Of a stretch of 64,000 nt of DNA, positions 1 through 12,040 are shown piece after piece. The translations under genes and the position numbers were made by a program. Position 1 is the stretch's first letter. The number at the start of each line of letters is the position of its first letter. Where the stretch lies: NCBI GenBank assembly GCA_017979445.1, contig CM030713.1:31153915-31217914 (forward strand), read 5' to 3'. The stretch comes from Akebia trifoliata (taxonomy: Eukaryota; Streptophyta; Magnoliopsida; Ranunculales; Lardizabalaceae). The notes under the pieces are model-generated. The model was given only the letters and a program-made list of their open reading frames with translations. It made no database searches and was not told the DNA's origin.

Positions 1-2579
1 CCTACAATTGGTTGCAACACCACCATTTCTCTTCTTCATCATCACTAAAAGGAAAAAAAAAAAAAAAAACCAAAGCAGAAGGATTCACTCTTATCGTTCA
101 CCATGCATCATTGTCATATGGATGCAACGTCGAGAGGGTGCCTGCGATTGTTAGAGAATGGCGTAGGAGGTTGAAGGAGAATACAAATATTTCTCCTATG
201 AGGTGCAACTAGTAGGTTTAAGATAGAGATCTTTAATAATTATATATATATTGGTTGAGGTGCAACCTACAAGTTGTGATCTGCAAGTAGTCTGTCCGTA
301 AAATTAATTCTCAAACCAAGGACTGCTTTAGCTGTCATCCTATTAAAGCTTACTCTGGCAGTATAAACAAAGAAGGGAATAGTTGGTCCCCCCACCTACG
401 GCATTTGGAACTCCTAAAATACCTGCAAGACTCCCAAGGTATCCAAAAAAAATAAAAAATTGCAAGATTCCCATTGATTATGGTTGGGAAGGATGGGGAT
501 GAGCTCTACATAATGTAATTCAGCTATCTCAAACCAAATCCCATCTTGCCCATCTGGTTAAATCGATTGGTTCTTTTAAGATGCCAGCTTGATAATTGGT
601 AAAATCTGTGGGTGTTGATACCACAAACCTGGGTTCAAATCCTATTGTGATTTACTGAAAACTAACCACTATTCCGCTTGCCTACCTATCTTTTAGATCA
701 TAGTATTGACAAGTCTGAGGAAGAAGACAAGCATTCTTTCTCCAAGAGACAAGCAATGTGAAATAGAACTGCATGAGATCTGAAAAAATCCCTTGAAGAA
801 CTCTTGGAACCTTCCCTTCTCCTTTATTGTCTTACATGTCCTGTGTCACTCTCTTTTGTGTTGCTCCCCCTCATGTGGGCTATTTACTGGCCTGAATGGG
901 TAAAGGGCTGCTTTTCATCTATTTCCTTATTTATTTATTATTAATGTGATTATAATTTGAAATGCACCTATAAAAAAGGGAAAATCTAGTGCCAACGAAT
1001 GGCTGAGATGGAAGATATTCCCTAGGGAAACTGTTCTCTAGGAAACATGTACATACCCCTAGGGAAACCTGTTTTTTCTCATTCCACCTCGGAATGTTGT
1101 TGGAACTTAGAAAAGTCCAAGAAAGATTATAATTTGAAAGGACTCGGTTTCTTTTTAACTAGCCCATAATACTAAACATGATAGTAATATTTCAGTAACC
1201 ATTAGTGAGCCAACTGTCACTTATGCAAATCAGGGTAATAAGTCAAGGGTATGAAGGATAAAGTTGAATATAGCAGCTGCTTGATTTAGATCTAGGGTTT
1301 ATCCAAACTTGCATCATTTTTTTTCTTCTTTTTGATAATTTTTTCCATGCTAATTTTTCTTATTTGCTTGTTCTTCGTTTGGTAACACTTTTTTTTTTGG
1401 CGCTGATCGAGATGATTATTATTAGGTTCTGAAAGAACTTGAATGATTTACCCCCACTGTTTCTTGAGATGGATGCACACACGAGAGAGAGTTGTATACA
1501 CATTACACACACATACGCCTAACACCGCTTCTAGCCCCATTGTTTGCATTATTGGAGTTTCACAGCAAAATGTCTTTTTTCTTCTTTAAAGGTTGATCTT
1601 TGAACCCCTGGCTTGGAATTGCAATTCATTCCAATAATTTATTGTTGTTAATTTTCAGGAGTTTATGCTACAAATGGAGAAGCCAGTTTGTTTTGTTATC
1701 AATCAGAATTTCTCGTGGCGGACTTGTATGATTTATTTGTGAGGTGGCATCGAATCTTCTTTAATCACAGGGAATTGGTTTGTGGTTGTCCCCCCTCTTC
1801 TTTTTTTTCTCCTTTCTTTCTTTTTCAATTTTCCTTCCATTGGAAGACTATATGTACTGTCTTATTTTTTTGTGTCGTTATAAGGGTTAAAAAAAGTTTT
1901 TTTGTTGTTGTGAGGGAAATGATTTTGTTGCAGTGTCATTGTTGCTTTTCTATTATCTCTTGAAGTATCTATAATGCTTTATACAGTTATAATGCATAGT
2001 GATAGAAGAAAAATACATCTCTGGTTTGGATTCTAGACTCTGATGTTTCATATGTGGATTACAAGAGCAATTCTTTAACTAAAAGAAATCGGATAAATTC
2101 ATAAATGAAGTATAGGACCATTTTCTTGTTGGAAATATGTCGTTTTTCGTGTTTAGGTATTTAGTTTAAGTGTCACAACTGTAGAAAAAAATTGGTTAGG
2201 AAAATAAGATTATAAATTTAGTTTTTAGAGATAGTGCTATCAAACAAGAGTCTGGATATCGAAAATCAGTTTCCATAATCTGATTCTTATTATCTAATTG
2301 GTTTCCATAATCTGATTCTTATTATCTAAATTGGGAATTTAACAATTCCAACTAAATTCCTAACTTAACTTATTGCTGTCCTGTTTGAGGGTGGGCGTCA
2401 GTGATAGTGCAATGCTGCAAGATGCCTTAGTTTCAAACCAGCATCGGACTGGACCAGTCAGAACCCTTTGACATCGTTTGGATAAAAAGAAAAATGAGAC
2501 TGAACAATTGCATTTTACAATTATAAATATTTAAAACCATAAATGTAACGAAAGATACCACAACCAATTCAAACAGCTA
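1..2579. other. Intergenic, no gene supported
   Basis: AT-rich sequence with poly-A and poly-T runs. The longest open frames (66 and 91 codons) are low-complexity, and I found no splice-compatible exon chain. One tRNA-like SINE head lies at 583-650. The stretch at 680-930 could be UTR-like sequence from a gene outside the window, but nothing identifies it. Confidence 0.5.
583..650 (+). repeat. tRNA-derived SINE head, family 1
   Basis: The segment reads like a decayed tRNA gene. It has an A-box-like stretch ending in AATTGGTAAAATC and a B-box-like GGGTTCAAATCC at 631-642. Related copies occur on the minus strand at 8467-8553 and 10680-10772, which marks a dispersed family rather than a functional tRNA. 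I see no paired acceptor stem and no clear target duplication. Confidence 0.45.
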
Positions 2580-2587
2580 GGTTTGGT

Positions 2588-3179
2588 TAGGGCTGGCTAT
2601 GATCTGAAATATATCTGATGCCTGAACATATTAGATTAAAAAAAAACATGAAAAATTGGATTGGAGTGAAATTTTAGATTCGATACAATTTCGGATCAGA
2701 TTTGGATGTACCTTAATCTGCTCTGAAAAAAAGAAAAATCCGATCCGAACATGTTTTAATAATTTTTATTTATTCTTAATTTCATATAAATAGATATAGA
2801 TAAAATATTTTAGTCTTTTTGGTTTCCCTCTATATTTGCAGTTGAAAACTGATTTTTTAAATATTTTATATTTTAATTTATTTTTGAACGTTGATATAAT
2901 TGAATAATGATAAATTGTCTCTCCCTCCCCCCCCCCCAAAAAAAAAAAAAAAAAAAAAAACTCCTCATGCCACTGTATAGAACTATAGATTTTTTTCCTA
3001 GGGATACACAACTGTACATATTTATGTGTATGTGCAGTTGTGTATCTTGAGAAAAAAATTTATGATTCTATGCACATTCATTAATCCAATTGGATCAGAT
3101 TGGGTACATGTTTTAAAAAATTCGGATCGGTATTAGAATGCTATTGACATAGTACCAAATTGATCTGTTGCCAGCCCTA
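2588..3179. mobile_element. Non-autonomous hAT-like element (592 bp)
   Basis: The left end reads TAGGGCTGGC and the right end is its inverse (GCCAGCCCTA). The flanking 8 bp are GGTTTGGT (2580-2587) and GATTTGGT (3180-3187), a 7/8 target-site duplication. An 8-bp duplication with TAGGG-type termini is typical of hAT elements. There is no transposase. It contains a copy of the palindromic core described below (about 2979-3078) and a C-run/A-run at 2929-2960. Confidence 0.7.
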
Positions 3180-3636
3180 GATTTGGTTGAGTATTTGGTT
3201 AAGTATTTCAAAAGTTTCGAAGGTATTAACTTGGTTTTATCATGAGGTGATAAGACAATTGATCTGTAATGAAGAACGTGCTTGGTGACGTCAGTTCAAG
3301 TCAGCTTCTATAGATCAGATTCAAAATCCATTCCGATCTGATAATTTTGGATCTGTGTCGAGGATTTTTGGTTTCCAATAAGTATTTGATTTGATAATCT
3401 ATCGGATTAATTTTGGATCAACCATAGTGGGCAATCCAATAAAATGTGGGAAATATGTATATTATACTATATTTTGTTTAAATGACAAAGTTTCCGTGGA
3501 TTTGATGCCATTGTTGTTGCGTTGGGATTCGTAATGTTGTGATCCAACGAAAGGAATCTCCAGGGGAAAGAAAAAAAATGCCTATATAAGTTTGCCCAAG
3601 ACATTATCTTTATTATAGTTTATAATACCAAAAAAG

Positions 3637-3708
3637 AGGTTCTACCGAGACTTGAACTCGGGTTACTGGATTCAGAGTCCAATGTCCTAACCGCTAGACC
3701 ATAGAACC
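3637..3708 (-). tRNA. tRNA-Gln (anticodon CUG)
   Basis: On the minus strand this 72-nt gene starts GGTTCTATGG and ends TAGAACCT, so the seven acceptor pairs (GGTTCTA/TAGAACC) are perfect. The D arm, the anticodon loop CTCTGAA (anticodon CTG) and the T loop with GTTCAAGTC are all intact. It looks like a cytosolic plant tRNA-Gln that decodes CAG. There is no intron and no encoded CCA. A CAA motif lies about 5 bases upstream, and a run of six T directly after the 3' end (3630-3635 on plus) is a Pol III terminator. It stands alone among repeats but shows no sign of decay, so it is probably functional. Confidence 0.93.
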
Positions 3709-4121
3709 ATTTTGACAAGAAGCACAAACTTTAAAATTATAAATTCGTATAAATGACTTTTGCAAATGACTGAACCTCTTCAGAAGCTTAGATGGATGCC
3801 TTGAATTTGATTTCTCAGGTCAATCAGACCTATTGGTTCCAACTTCACTTTTTTATTTCATTTTTAAAGCAAGAGGTATCTACCCCTTCTAACTGTACCT
3901 TACATAAACATTTGGGCCTTGTTTGAATACATCTCTCTGCGTAAGAGCAAAAAATCTATTCAAATGTTTGCTAGCTCCCCGTAGGAGCAGAAGTCATTAA
4001 GAAGCTCTATCCAAACGTAGTGTTAGTTAACGAAGAAAGCCTTCATAGTTGGTGTAGTTTTATGTTAAAAAAAGGGTGGGTTGGGGTCTTAATTGATAAT
4101 TAGCATTTCTATATGGCTGAT

Positions 4122-4200
4122 GTGGCAAGTGCATAGAATCATAGATCATTTTCTTCGGGATACATAAGGAAAAGATTAACGGTTCTATACACTTGCCACG
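4122..4200. repeat. Short hairpin MITE with palindromic core
   Basis: Perfect terminal inverted repeats GTGGCAAGTG / CACTTGCCAC enclose a shortened version of the core hairpin (an ATAGATC arm and a GGTTCTATAC arm). No target duplication is obvious. A related copy with GGCAAGTG-like ends occurs at about 52493-52575. Confidence 0.5.
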
Positions 4201-4540
4201 TAGGATTTAGTACACAATTTTATCATTAGTCACATAATATAGAAGAATAAGTAATATAGCTTGTTATCTTTGAAAGATAATATCAATTAGATGATACAAA
4301 ATTTGAATTGACACACATCTCAGAGAATTAAAATAAATGGTTATGACGTAAGGACGATGCTACCTGGTTGTGGGCTTTGTTCATAAACACCGACTTGGGT
4401 AAGAGATAGATATCGTAACACGTACCTATTCTTGTATTAGACATTGAAGAAGACTTGACATCCATCGGAAATATGGCCTTGGAAACTGTTACCCTTGAAA
4501 TAATGTATTAGATGATACAAAACTTTAGTTGACAAACCAA

Positions 4541-4786
4541 CAACCATTGGGCACAATGGCCAAGATATCCCTTAAAAAAGGGAGAGGTCTTGAGTTCAAG
4601 CCCCCTCGATAGTCACTTACAATGATTTATCCCAACTTATCTAATATGTGTGATTTGTGGGGGTATTGCATATACTCAGGGGATTTGGACGAGATAAGGT
4701 GCTCTAAGAGGTGAGTTGCCTTGCTCTTGCTAGTCGGGCTATGGGTCTGGAACACCTGTCCTATAAAAAAAAAAAAAAAAAAAAAA
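4541..4786 (+). mobile_element. SINE with poly(A) tail, family 2
   Basis: A tRNA-related head (A-box-like near 4550, B-box-like GGTCTTGAGTTCAAGCC near 4586) is followed by an unrelated body and ends in a run of about 23 A. Flanks read AGTTGACAAA on the left and AGTTGTGACAAA on the right, an imperfect target duplication. The insertion lies in the second copy of a local duplication. The first copy (about 4286-4380) has no SINE, so it acts as an empty site. Confidence 0.65.
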
Positions 4787-5516
4787 AGTTGTGACAAATA
4801 TTGCAAATTAAAATAAAAAAGGGTTATGATGTATGGACAACACCACCAAGTTGTGGGCCTTGGGCCTATTGTTAGGTGGGCCCAATGAATGAAACTCTCT
4901 AATGATTCCCAGCCACCATTCCTTATTATTGTTATAATATAAACAACATATTGAGGTCATCATTAGTATAGACTAGAGACTAGAGACTTTCAACTAAACA
5001 TCATTGGGCAACAACAACAATTTCTTTCCTTAGAAAGAATGTCAGTCAGCCCAATTCTTGTCCGGGTTAAAATAAAACCCATTTTTACTTCAAAGAACAA
5101 GAATTCCAGTAAGTTCTATTCTTGGAAAGGTTACAATAAACCCCAATTTTAGTTAGACTCTTTCATCATTTTTTTCACTCATTTCCAGCCAAAATAAGGT
5201 GGTAATTAAGGAATGTAAGAATGAAACAAAAAGCAAAAGGTTTGAAACCTCTAAAATAATGACCAGTGTCAAATTTGGGAATTATGTGGCTCAATATAAA
5301 GTGCAAAACATTATATATTGGGATGTATAGTTGATAATTATTTCCACAAGCATTAGCACCTAACCCCAATTGAATTAAAAATTAATGTTTCTCTCTTTTT
5401 TATAACTTATAAGTGAGTGATCCCCTCTCTAACATCATGCATGCGTAAGGTCTCAATCATCAACCCTAATCCAACATCTCAACCACCCTCTAATCCCCAT
5501 GATAACAAAACCATAA

Positions 5517-5720
5517 GAGTCGTGGTTTTTTTCACACCCCTCTGACACACACCTTGACGTGGTGTGGGCTAGAACCATAGATTTTTTCCCTCAGGATACA
5601 CAACTGTACATCCCTATGAATATGTGCAATTGTATATCCCGAGGAAAATAATCTATGGTCATAGCACATGCCACATCAGGTGATGTATGTCAGAAGGGTG
5701 ACGTCAGAAAATCATTATTC
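5517..5720. mobile_element. Mutator-like MITE, GAGTCGTGATTT family, copy 1
   Basis: A 204-bp palindromic element beginning GAGTCGTGG and ending ATCATTATTC. The flanks AAAACCATAA and AAAATCATAA form a 9/10 target duplication. The arms share an extended inverted repeat (CTCTGACA... / ...TGTCAGAAGGG), and the centre is the palindromic core built on CCATAGAT, GGATACACAA and their complements. It has no coding capacity. Confidence 0.7.
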
Positions 5721-5729
5721 AAAATCATA

Positions 5730-7136
5730 AAAAAGCTCCCATCAATGTTACCATATAATAAGAAAGTTAATGAGTTTTTGAATGTTTTGAAAACATATAT
5801 AATTCACAAAAGTTTAAAAAGATTTAATATGTTAAATGAGTTTAATGTAGTCTTGTAAATCATGAGAATGTCTAGAATAATTAATTTTAAGATAATTTTA
5901 AATATAAATTAAATTTTTTATGATAAATTGAACTATTGAGATTTTTCTATAGAATCAACCCAAGTGCATAAAAAGGAGATGCCCATTTGTTTTCATCTAC
6001 TTGAAATCATCCAATCTCATATGGTCTCAACAATCTCGAGAGAGAAAGTTCATTGGCCTGTAAGCTATTTTGTTCTCTTTGAGAGTCATTTGGATTGAAT
6101 GTGCACGAGTGCTCACTTGAGTTTCGAGCCAAAAAGTGAGATAGGTATTGGCCTTAGACCAATTAGTTCAATTGCTTTGACACATTGCAAAGTAACTTTG
6201 AGGATGTGGGTTCAAGTCCAACTTTACCATAAAGAAAAAGAGTCATACAATTGGTATAAAATGTATGATATTGACACCAATTAAGCTGCATATCTGTTCC
6301 CCCCCCCCCCCCCCCCCTTTTGACAAACCTACTTCTAGCACTAAATGAGGAGCGTGCGATTGTATTAAAAACGACCAATCCGACGAAGATAACATGTTTA
6401 TTGACATGATTAGTAGTAACTTAATTAGATAAACCAATCATTTTCATCACATATGACTTACAATTAATTAAAACAAAAACAGTTAATCTAAAAGGAATCT
6501 TTTTTGGTTAAATAATTTCATGTTTCTTTATGTGGGATTCCCTTGTCTTTTGCTCTCTTTCAAAAGCCAACCCTAATCCTAAACCTAAACCTAACCAATG
6601 ATAGAGAATTGAGAGATCTCATAACCCATTTTGTATGATACAGCCAGGAGAGTGTGAGTATGTTTGGGCACAAATGAATGTGTTTAATGGTAACTTCCAC
6701 ATAGGACCAGTGTCTCTTTCTTATTATCTTATTCATGAAAAAGGTTTACATAAATTATCCTATAAAGGAAGAAAAACAAAAAAAAGAACAAACCTAGTTT
6801 GATTGATCCAATCCAACGGCTGATAAAGCCTCAGACTAGGTCAAAAAAATGGTCAAACTGTACGAACTAATGGGGACCAATATCCCACTCAACCTAAGCT
6901 TCCCTACTGTCCAAACAAACATTTGTAAGTGTTTTTTGCTGACATGGAAACAATTGAATGGAACTCCACTCAAGGCTTTAAAATAAAATACTCTATTCAC
7001 CCATGATTGTCTTCACATGGATTCCAACCCCAACTTCATATTTTCTTAATATTTCTATGGTGCCGACGTCCCTAGCCAAACAAAAAACCAAAAACAAAGG
7101 TACCTACATCAAATAAATTAACCCTAAATGCTTAAA
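5730..7136. other. Intergenic, no gene supported
   Basis: AT-rich spacer with a 20-base C run at about 6300-6319, a SINE at 6149-6240 and a degenerate telomere-like CCTAAAC run near 6569-6596. Open frames of up to 71 codons run through the C/G homopolymer and look non-coding. Confidence 0.5.
6149..6240 (+). repeat. tRNA-derived SINE, family 3, copy 1
   Basis: It has a head with AGTTCAATTGCTTTGA, a B box GGGTTCAAGTCC and an A-rich tail. It closely matches the copy in RCF3 intron 1 (42754-42850). The target duplication here is unclear. Confidence 0.5.
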
Positions 7137-7145
7137 TTATTTAAT

Positions 7146-7338
7146 CACTAATGATTTCCAGACCTCCCCTCCCCTCTCCCTCAAATACAGGTCATCATAG
7201 AATCGTAGATCATTTACCTTGGGATACATAGATTCATACATCTTTTTCTTGTATATCCCAAGACAAATGATCTACGATTCTGTGATGGGGGCGTAGGAGA
7301 GTGTATGTTAGAGGGGAGATGTCAGATTATCATGACAC
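7146..7338. mobile_element. Mutator-like MITE, GAGTCGTGATTT family
   Basis: A 193-bp hairpin element with a perfect 9-bp target duplication, TTATTTAAT, at 7137-7145 and 7339-7347. The termini CACTAATGATTTCC and the inverse of TCATGACAC resemble the other family members, and the centre carries the palindromic core (ATCGTAGATCATTT / AAATGATCTACGAT). Confidence 0.78.
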
Positions 7339-7556
7339 TTATTTAATATTTTTAGAGGGACCCCATAATTTATAAGGTGCCCAAATGTGTGGGTGTGACA
7401 TATGTAGGTTAGGGCAACCAAGCAACAGTTGCCAAATTGGTCTCCACATGGGGGTGTGCATTCAAAATCACTAGCCCCACTTATACTGCAATTTGCAATA
7501 TAACAATATAAAAGGAAGAGCACATTGTCTAACATTGTCTATATATATATATATAT

Positions 7557-7906
7557 GGGAAATGTTCAGTAACAAACATTTTGGCAAAACATTTTTCAAA
7601 ATATGGGTTAGAGGTTTTGGAATGGGCTGATTTTTGGTGATAATGATCTCTACGGTGAGGAGATCATCATCACCAAAAATCAGCCCATTCTAAAACTTCT
7701 AACCCCATCAAAAATGATTTACAAAAAATGGACAGTCCACGATTTTTCAACTTGTAAACTGGGGCTAGAAGTTTTGGAATGGGCTGATTTTTGGCGAGGA
7801 TGATCTCCTCACCGTAGAGATCATCCTCACCAAAAATCAGCCCATTCCAAAACCTCTAACCCATGTTTTGAAAAATGTTTTGCCAAAATGTTTGTTGTTG
7901 AACGGG

Positions 7907-7910
<4 letters not shown>
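7557..7910. mobile_element. Foldback MITE, GGGTCCCGT family, copy 1
   Basis: The whole 354 bp folds on itself. The two arms, about 165 bp each, are near-perfect inverted repeats, and each arm holds a second internal palindrome (CACCAAAAATCAGCCCATT and its inverse around GATCTC). The ends are GGGAAATGTTCA and the inverse of GTTGAACGGGACCC. It lies within a (TA)n run on both sides, so the target duplication cannot be separated from the microsatellite. A second copy at 11686-12031 has a clear 9-bp duplication. Confidence 0.75.

Positions 7911-7950
<40 letters not shown>
7911..7950. repeat. (TA)n microsatellite
   Basis: Uninterrupted TA repeats immediately follow the foldback element, and a shorter TA run precedes it. 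This suggests that the element inserted into TA-repeat DNA. Confidence 0.9.
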
Positions 7951-7954
<4 letters not shown>

Positions 7955-8466
7955 GATTTCAATTTATCTCCATTTCTCATTCTTTATATATAAATATTTG
8001 TGGGGATCTCTTAATCACCCATTGAAACTTTAACATGTTCCAAGAACAAAGTTGTTGTTAAATAATCCAAAGTAATGGGAAGAACCTTCAAGGATTCTTT
8101 AGATACCAAAATTTTGTATGAAAAATTAAGAAAGAAGACAAAAACTAAAATATCTAAAAGGAATAGAATCAAGGGAAAAACAAGTGTCAAGATGAGAGGA
8201 CATGAGATATGCTTGACCAAATCTTGATATATTTGATCAGAATGATCCAAATCATCATCATCCAATCAAGATTCATTAATAAAATTTGTTAATTTTTTAC
8301 TATTGGTTGCCGACCTGATGCGACCCCTCCATTCAAGCTTGGGAGTGACAGTGCTCGTATCGGGTTGAGATCTATATAAGTTGATCAAAGTGTTCAAATT
8401 TAATGTGAAAATTTGCACGAAATTATTCTTATTTTTTTCTTCAGTAAAATGCAATATTTTTTAACA

Positions 8467-8553
8467 AGTTAATTATTAGGGAACATGGGTATTGAACCCA
8501 CGTCATGATATCAACACTCACTGACTTTACCAGCTTAACAAGTTGGCAATGCT
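8467..8553 (-). repeat. tRNA-derived SINE head, family 1
   Basis: On the minus strand an A-box-like stretch (TTGTTAAGCTGGTAAAGTC) and the B box TGGGTTCAATACCC appear with tRNA-like spacing. It is the same family as 583-650 and 10680-10772. Confidence 0.5.
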
Positions 8554-8593
8554 TTTTGATCATGCTTGCATGTTCGTAAAATGTGATCTACAA

Positions 8594-8998
8594 CATAATT
8601 TTAAATCTCGGACTAGTTCAGCAACAATACAGATTTACACTGTGTCTCAACATTCACATCATCTTGCAAGATAAACGAGATGTGTCAGATGGTATTTTGA
8701 AAATCTCGTCCGAATCAGTAAAACTCGACCAAGGTAATTGGGATTTTGATTAAAATAATTAACTTTTTTAGATTTTAAATATTTATTATATAAATAAAAC
8801 ATGATTTTATGATCAAACATTTACTCATCTATTTTGTTTTATTACAAAATTATAATTACTTTTATTTAAATATGTGTAAATCAATCAATATAAATCAAAT
8901 TTAACGGACTATCTCGTTTGAGGCGAGTTGACTCGTCTGAGATAATTCAGTCTCGTCCATGGACGAGATGAGACATCAAAGCGGGTTTTGAAACCATG
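8594..8998. mobile_element. hAT-like MITE, CATGGTTTTAAA family
   Basis: A 405-bp element with ends CATAATTTTAAATCTC and the inverse of TTTTGAAACCATG. The 8-bp flanks are ATCTACAA and ATCTACAG (7/8). It is rich in CTCGTC/GACGAG motifs, which pair within the element. Sister copies lie at 24541-24828 and 25141-25360. There is no coding capacity. Confidence 0.7.
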
Positions 8999-9006
8999 AT
9001 CTACAG

Positions 9007-10058
9007 ATGTATGATTGTATTTAATGGAAAATATTTTCCCATTGCAAATATTTTCCTATCTTGATACAAAAAAATATGCTCTGACAAGACCACTTAGGAA
9101 AATTACTTTTTCGCCATTTGCTACCCGACACCGAAAGTAATAAAAAATCAATTCTCTTTTTGACATTTTCCTATTCCTATATGCAATTAAACACTCACAA
9201 ACATTGTTTGAATAAATCCATTTTTTTTTTTCAATATCATTTCCCGAAAAATAGGTTTCCAAGAAAGGCATTTTCTATAGAATCATGTATATAGACCCTC
9301 TAAAAAAGTATAATTGTGACCCCTATCAAATAATATATTGGACCCAAACATTAGGTTGCGTTTATATAATATAAACCTTCCTTCATACCCAGCTGTGAAG
9401 GGGGACAAGGCAATGGTGATTGGATTGTCCTTCGTCTTGTCCATGTCATCAATCAACAACACTAATAAAGCTTTAGCACCTAAACATAGTGTTCTTATCC
9501 AAAACTCTATAATTTCTTTTATAGAATACATGTTGACGTGAGCTCGACGAATTTATGCATCACTTTTAAGAATTTTTTTAAGAACTGAACTGATTAATGG
9601 ATCGAATTTTTCAAAATGGTCCGGGACCATGGTTCTATTTCGTTGGATGGATTCATATTTATTAAAAAATAACATTCAACAAAAAAAAAATCCGGATGTT
9701 TTATATCCTCGTATGTAGAAAATTGGTCTTTGCTACAATTTATAACATTTACGAACACAAATTTTCCCATATGAAAAAATTTATGAAATTGTGAAAAAAT
9801 TATCCCAACAAGTTGGAATTACAGAATTGATCATGATGTATAGTCCATTCGCGAATATAATACCACCATTAAAATAGAAGTCACAAACACAACAATATAT
9901 GTTATTGTAACTCGTTTTAGAGTTACGAAATGTGAACTAAAAGAATTAAGATTGGGTTTGGGGTGTTATTTCTTTCTCAAAAATAGTGAACAACTCTCAT
10001 CTCATTTGTGTGCATGTAGGATTTGTTGAATCGTGTTAAACTTTATTGTGTGTTTTAT
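9007..10058. other. Intergenic, no gene supported
   Basis: AT-rich. Overlapping frames of up to 82 codons at 9283-9541 occur on both strands, share no recognisable motif and lack splice context. I see nothing else. Confidence 0.5.
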
Positions 10059-10067
10059 TTGTTTTTA

Positions 10068-10270
10068 GAGTCGTGATTTTTTTATGCCCCCTCTGACATA
10101 TGCTCCCTAACGTGTCATGGGTTAGAAACACAAATCTCTTTCCTTGGGATACACAACCTTACATCCCCATAAATATATGTAATTGTGTATCCCAAGAAAA
10201 AAGATCTATGGTACTAGCATATTCCACGTCAGGAGCTTATGTTAGAGGGGGTGTCAGAAAATCATTGTTC
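10068..10270. mobile_element. Mutator-like MITE, GAGTCGTGATTT family, copy 2
   Basis: A 203-bp hairpin element starting GAGTCGTGATTTTT and ending AAAATCATTGTTC. The flanks TTGTTTTTA (10059-10067) and TTATTTTTA (10271-10279) match at 8 of 9 positions. It contains a full palindromic core at about 10128-10223. Confidence 0.75.
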
Positions 10271-10679
10271 TTATTTTTATTACATTTGTGATTTGATCTA
10301 GGGTTTCACTCCACATCTTGGATATCTTAAGAGAAGAAAAGTATATCAATTTTTTCTTTGAATTGCATTATTTTATATTTTGTGGTGATGTAGAACACAT
10401 ACAAAAGTGTTTTTCAAATAAAAATGATATTTGGTTGGCATATGTTGTTGATTTTTGTGTGTAAAAAACCTAATAAAAACCCTTATATAAAGAGATAGAA
10501 CTAATAAATATAACATATGTGCTTGTGCTAATAAGTGTTTTACATGCCTCATAAGAAAAATTGAAACTAGACTTACCCAAATAATAAATTTGTCTAAAAT
10601 AGTGAATAAATATGTCCAGCACATGTAAAATCTTGAATTAAAATATTATTTATTTTTGATTGGTAAGCATGTTTTTAAT

Positions 10680-10772
10680 GAGTTTAGTGACATGGTGTTG
10701 ACGGGATTTGAATCTAAGTCTTTGATATCATCACCCAAAGACTTTACCAACTAAACTAGCACCTGAGAATTA
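10680..10772 (-). repeat. tRNA-derived SINE head, family 1
   Basis: The minus strand shows TTTAGTTGGTAAAGTC (A-box-like) and GATTCAAATCCC (B-box-like), matching the copies at 583 and 8467. There is no clear tail or target duplication. Confidence 0.45.
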
Positions 10773-11151
10773 AAAGATTCTTAGAGAAATGAAACTCTCA
10801 AAATGGTTAACAATAGCAAAATAAAATTACTAAAAATAGTACATTACAACTTGGGACTTAAATTTAATCCTAGAGATAACTTCTTTTCAAAAAAAATCAA
10901 AAGTAATATGTAGACTTCATCATTAGTATTCCAATGATATATTATACTAGTAATTTTTATAATCTCCATAAAGCTATGCCCATTGAAAATTATCGTGCAC
11001 AAAATCACTGGTGTAACCTATTTTATGTCAATTCGGACATATGTTCTAATTAATCAAATGTTCTCTCACTTTCAAGTCTAATCCACCCATGAACAAATAA
11101 ATAAATAAATAAGACAACAAACTTATAAGATACAGAGAGGTCTGTGTGTAT

Positions 11152-11299
11152 TTATAAAGTATAATGATATTCTAACATCTCTCTTTTATACACGCCCACA
11201 TCACAGAATTGTAGATCATACTATCCCGAGGCAAATGATCTATGGTTCTATGATGGGGGTGTGTGCCGGAGGAGAGCTTCATATTATCACAACTCGTGT
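11152..11299. repeat. Mutator-like MITE, GAGTCGTGATTT family, diverged copy
   Basis: A hairpin of about 150 bp. The right end is the inverse of GAGTTGTGATAATATGA, and the left end reads AAGTATAATGATATTC. It holds a shortened palindromic core. The target duplication is doubtful (about 6/9), so the borders are approximate. Confidence 0.5.
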
Positions 11300-11685
11300 A
11301 AATGCTAAAATTGTTGTGTGGAAGGCATATTTTATATTTCCTGGTCAAGAGGGAGAGAGTTGCTTAATGTCAAATGATGCAAAGTAGGAATCCAAACCCC
11401 TTGATGGACAAGATAAAGTAAAGAAACCCTATCTTTTCTTTTTCCAATAATAAGAACTTGCATTATTCCATAATCCTAATCAAATCACAGTTTTTACACA
11501 TCATTGTCGTACCTTTAAACATTCCTTTTACATGTCAAATGACACAAAGTCCTAATAAACATACTTTAGTCCGTACTAGAGAGGTTCTCATGGTTTGGTC
11601 ATTAAAAGGATTCACAAGTAGGTTAATTAGGACTCTTAAGGTTGTCCTTTTATGTGTTGGTATATTGTTCTTTCAAAATTGAAAC

Positions 11686-12031
11686 GGGTAGTGTTCTGCA
11701 TACAACATTAGGGGGACAAATGTGGTACGACAAAATTTGTTTTATATGATTTAAAAGTTTTGGATTTGACTGATTTCTTTGGTAAAGAGATCATTCTTAC
11801 AAAAAGTCATCCCCATTTGAAACTTCTAACCCCATCAAAAATGATTTACAAATTAATGATGAAAAAACAACGATCCACAATTTAAAATCACTTTTGATGT
11901 GGTTAGAATTTTTAGATTGCGCTGCTTTTGTAAAGATGATCTTCTTATTATAGAAATCATCATCACAAAAATCAGCCCATTACGAAACTTCTAACCCATA
12001 TTAGACAAGCGTTGTCTATTGTACGGGACCC
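11686..12031. mobile_element. Foldback MITE, GGGTCCCGT family, copy 2
   Basis: A 346-bp element beginning GGGTAGTGTTC and ending GTACGGGACCC. The 9-bp flanks are AATTGAAAC (11677-11685) and AATTGAAAT (12032-12040). Its two long arms match those at 7557-7910 but are more diverged. The duplication length points to a Mutator-type transposase acting in trans. Confidence 0.75.
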
Positions 12032-12040
12032 AATTGAAAT

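Noticed and set aside
583..650. Possible functional tRNA gene
   Set aside because: A and B boxes are visible but acceptor and anticodon stems do not pair, and related copies are dispersed, so it is a SINE head.
1688..1963. 91-codon plus-strand frame
   Set aside because: Phe/Cys-rich, runs through poly-T sequence, no motif and no splice-linked partner exons.
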